Assembly (NCBI GenBank): GCA_964636205.1 | Contig: CAZWPF010000060.1 | Coordinates: 1-19,590, forward strand | Direction of reading: 5' to 3' | Source: JBEBVQ01 sp964636205 | Lineage (GTDB): Bacteria > Bacteroidota > Bacteroidia > Chitinophagales > Chitinophagaceae | DNA length: 19,590 nucleotides | Shown here: piece after piece, positions 16,401-19,590 of the stretch | How positions within the stretch are numbered: the first letter of the stretch is position 1 | Layout: each line of letters opens with the position of its first letter | The notes under the pieces: generated by a model | The model's input: only the letters and a program-made list of their open reading frames with translations | Databases searched by the model: none | Told to the model about the DNA's origin: nothing | Program-made: the position numbers and the translations under genes

Positions 16401-16670
16401 ATCATGGTGCCGTCAGCATTCTCTCCAAATGGTGATGGAAAGAACGACGTGTTTAAGGTGGCAAACCTCACCTTTCAGAAAGTGGTAGAGTTTAAAGTAT
16501 TTAACCGTTGGGGTGAGGAAGTTTATGTAGGAGATGGTAGCTCAGCGGGATGGGATGGTACATGGAACGGGCAGCCGCAGGCTGTGGGCGTCTACCATTA
16601 TTTGATACGTGTTGCATTCCCTGACGGACAATACGAGACCTATACAGGGGATGTGACCTTGGTAAAATAA
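13470..16670 (+). CDS. Large exported multi-Ig protein with C-terminal T9SS type B sorting domain
   Basis: Protein of 1066 residues, predicted to cross the inner membrane by Sec and the outer membrane by the type IX system. Signal peptide about 13-35 (LRAYVTVLIFWLLSMQAARA). An N-terminal region of about 400 residues, opening with TDLSYRVYLTIYTQCDASG, resembles N-terminal domains of other Bacteroidota surface proteins but I assign no function. Ig/PKD-like domains follow at about 442-523, 525-555 continued at 762-818, 819-897 (with the common SCANCAEPVATP pattern) and 898-976. Residues 555-760 look like a separate beta module inserted in the second Ig domain. The end from N977 (VPSAFSPNGDGKNDVF, FNRWGEEVY, WDGTWNG, GVYHYLIR) is the gliding-motility-associated C-terminal, T9SS type B, domain. 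Such cargo is often adhesin-like. ATG 13470 has an A-rich leader without Shine-Dalgarno. Confidence 0.93.
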   Translation: MFNFTKIFVSRGMMLRAYVTVLIFWLLSMQAARAVTVTGAEIRVDYIGKNGPTDLSYRVYLTIYTQCDASGSIALKPGVEIDVFSAKHGIDMKMPLSRLTLTGQDTLSMLCPSSGIRNSCFDINNVNTWPGYIRNTYTGVISLPLRSDDWVFYYWHPGNGRGTTSVNLCDYWVMHVAAVCEFNNLERHDNSSPRFAANPFKYLKSGMPDEIYNGATDPDLDSIVVTPYYSLGCLTFNGAQCPTCGLYSEVTYAPGLDVNNPIPTTTPNSYRVDPQTGTASFTTMGSSNYAFGFKVSEYDRRTGKLMGFVTRDIALPVRYYTGGDYKLDTIPSNVNGAVVMPSGTNNLVVCPGTTVSFDFGVQPGAMGNIHMFAQHGTGGNFTVTGNGSNNPTGQFTWTPGPNDIGFYEVIINAVDSACNNTSFPMFHPQSRVVLIKVVSGIDAGPDQHYCVLDDDTVILDGGTYPGLTWLWTNLDGSAASTLDQPNHFATRARPLNTTSYVVTATGLPSTCKSRDTVTVHVDTANYLTVTPESPIVLCDKESFILDVNASGPPPFQNYACDLTGDIPSTSEERVDVVPLGGVLQSGGNAQGSPFGDLVTARHQYLIRRSDLQAAGMHSGTITGMSLFAAGNTAGASYGNLKIHLKCTQLTALDANAFEQGTVPVYASWGMVPIPASGRIDFDFDAWYNWDSTQNLIVEICYTTKTGTGGIQTEFYPTFYTSCVYTANATGNSVCGGGVSGTGPNSLNEIPRIEFKYHPAPEAEFQYAWLRLEGDYLSDTAGQNPSIDITQRTKYYVHSRGRSGCLLRDSFDVFISDRDFNIRPLDTTICEGDTAYLYVTGGYQHQWYEGAFTPAASLSCANCAEPVATPRETTEYTVIVSDSLACSDTLSATVNVLPATNVKILTKDTMIKYGQSIQLEATGAQFYSWEPPLYLDNPGIPNPIARPKRDIIYTITGASHVLCNSKDSVRITIDYKGNIMVPSAFSPNGDGKNDVFKVANLTFQKVVEFKVFNRWGEEVYVGDGSSAGWDGTWNGQPQAVGVYHYLIRVAFPDGQYETYTGDVTLVK

Positions 16671-16686
16671 AGAAGATGTTCCTTAG

Positions 16687-16740
16687 CAGGCTTTTGCGAA
16701 TGGAATAGTCATGTTTATAAAGAATTCGGCTCAAAGCCTG
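16687..16740 (+). repeat. Inverted repeat between the two exported-protein genes
   Basis: CAGGCTTT (16687-16694) and AAAGCCTG (16733-16740) are perfect 8-bp complements separated by 38 nt. No T-run follows directly, so it is at best a weak terminator or an mRNA structure. Nothing else convincing lies in the 117 bp between the two genes, and the genes may be co-transcribed. Confidence 0.3.
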
Positions 16741-16774
16741 ATATTTTGAATCAATCAATTTTTAAAAACAAAAC

Positions 16775-16780
16775 AGGAGG
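16775..16780 (+). promoter_or_regulatory. Strong Shine-Dalgarno sequence that decides the start of the last gene
   Basis: AGGAGG is a perfect Shine-Dalgarno core. It is 7 nt from the ATG at 16788 and only 1 nt from the ATG at 16782, so 16788 is the better start. It is notable because the other genes in this window lack such a sequence, as is usual in Bacteroidota. Confidence 0.7.
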
Positions 16781-16787
16781 TATGGAT

Positions 16788-19590
16788 ATGTTTTTTACCA
16801 GACAAAGGTGGCTAAAGCAAGCATTGCTTTTAGTCCCACTGCTTGGAGCTATGACTGCTCAGGCACAAACAACAAATATCGCTCCTGCCGCTACGGTGAA
16901 GCATCATGATGACAAGGGGCCTACCGGTGGGGTTGGAATATATGGAGCGCATAATTACAACGATGGATTCGTTGGGGATTACCCGGGCGATTTTTATGGC
17001 TGGGTAAATACCAACGGTTTCATTGAATGGGAATGGCCGGTACCCCAAACATTCAATCGAGTGGTAGCATATATGGGGACCAGGCCTTTCCGCAATGCTA
17101 AATTAGAAAGTTGGGATGGAACGAGTTGGCAACCAATTATTGACTTCCGGTCTACTGCTACTGAAGAGGATTCTATCACATTCCAACCTGTTACAACAAC
17201 AAAGCTGAGAATGTCTGGAATTGGCGGAGCCGTAAAGGGAACGCCATGTGATTTCAGGGAAATAATGATCCGCCAGGCTCCCAACAGAAATTGTGGTGGT
17301 GGTGCCAGAGTTTCTGATGTATGGCCTGCAAAGCAGGAGCGTTGCTTTGGAGACGAGGCTTTGCTGGTTGCCGGTAACTATAATTATGATGCCTTGTTTC
17401 AATGGCAGGTAAATCCTGGTACTGGTTGGACGGACATCCCGGGGGCTACTCAGACTTGGTATCGGTTTAGGGTTACGAAAAACACGCCTTCTAAAGCTGA
17501 GTATCGTTTGAGTATTAGCTGTGACGGTAGAACATTTGATTATTCACCACCTGTTGAGGTATTGGCTAAGGGTGGAAATGATGCCGTGTACGCAAAATTG
17601 CCTTATTTCGAAGGGTTCGAGGCCTCGCCTTGGCAAAACTTCTGTGGTCAGGGTGATGTGCCCTCTGCAAGTTGGACTACCAATAATACCGATAATCCGT
17701 ACAGATGGGTGTCGTACGATACAAGAACAAGTAGCAAAAATGGTGAATTCCCTGTCCCGACTCAAGGTAAGAACGCAGCTCGATTTGCGTCTTTCTTCCA
17801 AGGGGATACTCCTCCAACAGAGGGTAATTTGGATTTGCACATTGATTGTAGTGTTCAACCGGGAGGTCAGCTTGTGGAGTTCCAATATGCCAACATGACC
17901 AGTGCCCAACCAAACACCGGGAATGACTTCCTATTGGTAATGTTGTCTACTGACGGTGGTCAGAACTTCATTCCAATTGGAGCATGGGAAGAAGAGGCGA
18001 AGTGGTCTAAAAAAGTAATCACATTCGAATCTGGTTCTGCAAATACGATTATTCGTTTCAAGGGTCATACCCAAAGAATTCCCGGACAAAGAGAATTCAC
18101 TGATTTGGGGATCGATAGTGTATTCGTACGTGGTGTAGATCCATGTAGCGGAAATCCGTCAACCCCGACCGTGACTGCTGCAACAGGTTCACTTTGTGCT
18201 GGAACAGCGACTACATTATCGGGATCTAATGTAGATCGGTTACCTGGAATTCAGTTGCAATGGCAACAGGCTAATGCTCCGGGCGGACCATGGGTCGACG
18301 TGGTGGGTGGTACCGGAGCAAACACCAGCGAGTATAAGACACCAGTGTTGTATGATACAATTTGGTACAGACTTCAGGTGAATTGTGTTACTCCGGGTAA
18401 AACCGGTTCTTCAGCTTCTGCTGCAGTGAGCGTTCAGGCGCCATCTCCGGTGTACGCAAGTCTTCCATATGTAGAAAGCTTTGAAGAATGGACCACACGC
18501 TGCGATACCCTCAATGATGTGCCTTCTTTGAGTTGGGTTGCGACTCCATACCAAGGGACTAATTCTTGGCGCAGAGAGGATGAAGGTAATTCGGTTTGGG
18601 GCTTCAATACTAAGTGGGATCCTTCGACAGGAACGAACGTGTTTGCAAATTATAAAGCATCCTATGGAATGTATCCTGATTCTGCATTTCATGGTAAACA
18701 TAGTGCCAGATTTCACACTTTTTCGAGCCAGAATAAGAAGGGGGCTCTTGATCTGTTCATCGATTGTAGCACGCACCCCGGCGATAAGGAACTTTCTTTT
18801 GCATTGAACCTTACCAGAGATATCCCGCCACACCCAAATAATAACAACCCACCACCAACCAATTATGACTATTTAATCGTTTATCTGTCTACAGATAACG
18901 GAGCTACATTTACTCAGTTAGATCGTTTTGACGGCCCTGCATTTAGTCAATGGGAAACAAAATCTATTACGATCCCTTCTAACTCTCCAACTACTGTTAT
19001 TCGTTTTGAGGCGACAAGCGTTACCGGATATCGTGATATGGGATTGGATTATGTTAGAGTAATGCCCGCTTGCGATGGCAGACCAACAGCAGGTGTTATC
19101 CAAGATGTTAGTCCTTGTGCTGACAAAGATTTCTTCTTGAACTTGCACGGCGTTTCTAATTCAGGTGGATTGGTATATCAATGGCAACGTTCTGTGAATG
19201 GTACTACTTGGATCAACATGCCTGGTACCGGTAGCGGAACTTACAAAGCTCAGATCAATGCTCCTACTTATTTCCGTGTAATTGTAAGCTGTCCGGCTTC
19301 AGGTCTGGCGGATACAACTCCGGTTAAGAAAATTGAACTGGCTCCGTTCTATCACTGCTATTGTGAATCCGGATTCGATCCTACTCGTCCGTTGAACTAC
19401 AATATGAATTTAATCCACTGTGGTAAAAACATCGGGAATGTAACAATCGTAGATGCTGCTGGTGATACTATCTTGAACAACGGTAATTATACCCCTTGGT
19501 TTAGACACCCTGAACCTGTTTTCAGAGGTTATACTGATTACAGAAATTCGGGCAAGATCACTGCACTTTATCAAGAAGTAGATTATGACT
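16788..19590 (+). CDS. Very large exported modular surface protein, 3' end outside window
   Basis: The frame is open for 934 codons to the window edge. Signal peptide about 1-26 (RWLKQALLLVPLLGAMTAQAQ). Residues 30-162 look like a discoidin (F5/8 type C) carbohydrate- or surface-binding domain: NIAPAATV, YNDGF, FIEWEWPVPQTFNRVVAYMG, LESWDGTSWQPI, TTTKLRMSGI. Then Ig-like domain about 168-262; a 'choice-of-anchor J'/MAM-like module 267-450 (LPYFEGFE, DLHIDC, MLSTDGGQNF, IIRFKG); Ig-like about 451-553; a second J-like module 555-760 (LPYVESFE, DLFIDC, YLSTDNGATF, VIRFEA); and Ig-like about 760-850. From about 854 (CYCESGFD) a further domain begins that may be a GEVED-type module. The C-terminal sorting signal is not visible, but by analogy with its neighbour T9SS export is likely. 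Start ATG 16788 is set by the Shine-Dalgarno sequence. Probably an adhesin or glycan-binding surface protein. Confidence 0.88.
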   Translation, partial: MFFTRQRWLKQALLLVPLLGAMTAQAQTTNIAPAATVKHHDDKGPTGGVGIYGAHNYNDGFVGDYPGDFYGWVNTNGFIEWEWPVPQTFNRVVAYMGTRPFRNAKLESWDGTSWQPIIDFRSTATEEDSITFQPVTTTKLRMSGIGGAVKGTPCDFREIMIRQAPNRNCGGGARVSDVWPAKQERCFGDEALLVAGNYNYDALFQWQVNPGTGWTDIPGATQTWYRFRVTKNTPSKAEYRLSISCDGRTFDYSPPVEVLAKGGNDAVYAKLPYFEGFEASPWQNFCGQGDVPSASWTTNNTDNPYRWVSYDTRTSSKNGEFPVPTQGKNAARFASFFQGDTPPTEGNLDLHIDCSVQPGGQLVEFQYANMTSAQPNTGNDFLLVMLSTDGGQNFIPIGAWEEEAKWSKKVITFESGSANTIIRFKGHTQRIPGQREFTDLGIDSVFVRGVDPCSGNPSTPTVTAATGSLCAGTATTLSGSNVDRLPGIQLQWQQANAPGGPWVDVVGGTGANTSEYKTPVLYDTIWYRLQVNCVTPGKTGSSASAAVSVQAPSPVYASLPYVESFEEWTTRCDTLNDVPSLSWVATPYQGTNSWRREDEGNSVWGFNTKWDPSTGTNVFANYKASYGMYPDSAFHGKHSARFHTFSSQNKKGALDLFIDCSTHPGDKELSFALNLTRDIPPHPNNNNPPPTNYDYLIVYLSTDNGATFTQLDRFDGPAFSQWETKSITIPSNSPTTVIRFEATSVTGYRDMGLDYVRVMPACDGRPTAGVIQDVSPCADKDFFLNLHGVSNSGGLVYQWQRSVNGTTWINMPGTGSGTYKAQINAPTYFRVIVSCPASGLADTTPVKKIELAPFYHCYCESGFDPTRPLNYNMNLIHCGKNIGNVTIVDAAGDTILNNGNYTPWFRHPEPVFRGYTDYRNSGKITALYQEVDYD

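Noticed and set aside
16676..16708. Ten-codon open frame (ATG to TAG) between the two exported-protein genes
   Set aside because: Too short to support, no ribosome-binding site, and expected by chance.
17103..17402. Overlapping minus-strand open frames inside the last gene
   Set aside because: Two mutually overlapping antisense frames with no family features; explained by the codon pattern of the plus-strand gene.

Overview
The window reads as chromosomal DNA of a Bacteroidota bacterium, most likely in or near the Chitinophagaceae (the family is a guess from overall protein flavour). Reasons: a type IX secretion (T9SS) type B sorting domain closes one large exported protein; several starts are preceded by the Bacteroidota -7 promoter element TAnnTTTG; Shine-Dalgarno sequences are nearly absent; the PhoH, OmpP1/FadL-like and Tic20/DUF4870-like proteins have Bacteroidota-style sequences. 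No tRNA, rRNA, CRISPR, transposase or phage gene was seen. The window is gene-dense, with no gene-free stretch above about 230 bp.

Layout. 1-2103 (+): 3' part of a TPR sensor histidine kinase and its LuxR-type response regulator. 2100-4699 (-): phoH-like ATPase and prolyl-tRNA synthetase. 4794-7544 (+): a secreted low-complexity, aromatic- and glycine-rich protein, then an OmpP1/FadL-like outer-membrane barrel ending in a strong terminator. 7593-7949 (-): small membrane protein. 8053-8919 (+): prmC. 9022-10419 (-): class II fumarase. 10583-13245 (-): a second, complete TPR kinase and response regulator pair, paralogous to the first. 13470-16670 (+): an exported 1066-residue multi-Ig protein with a T9SS type B signal. 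16788-end (+): start of another very large exported modular protein (discoidin-like, Ig-like and 'choice-of-anchor J'-like modules), cut by the window end.

How the parts may work together. The core genes (phoH, proS, prmC, fumC) are ordinary housekeeping genes. The accessory part is the two paralogous kinase/regulator pairs and the block of surface proteins. In both pairs the regulator start overlaps the kinase stop by 4 bp, so each pair is probably translationally coupled. The second pair is divergent from the T9SS cargo gene across a 224-bp region that holds a dyad, a TAnnTTTG box and an inverted repeat. A kinase pair controlling surface adhesin-like proteins is therefore a reasonable, untested idea. 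I found no clear candidate for an entirely new enzymatic or defence system. The most unusual items are the aromatic-rich secreted protein, the module inserted inside an Ig-like domain, the probably leaderless prmC transcript and the CTAG tetranucleotide shared by two convergent stop codons.
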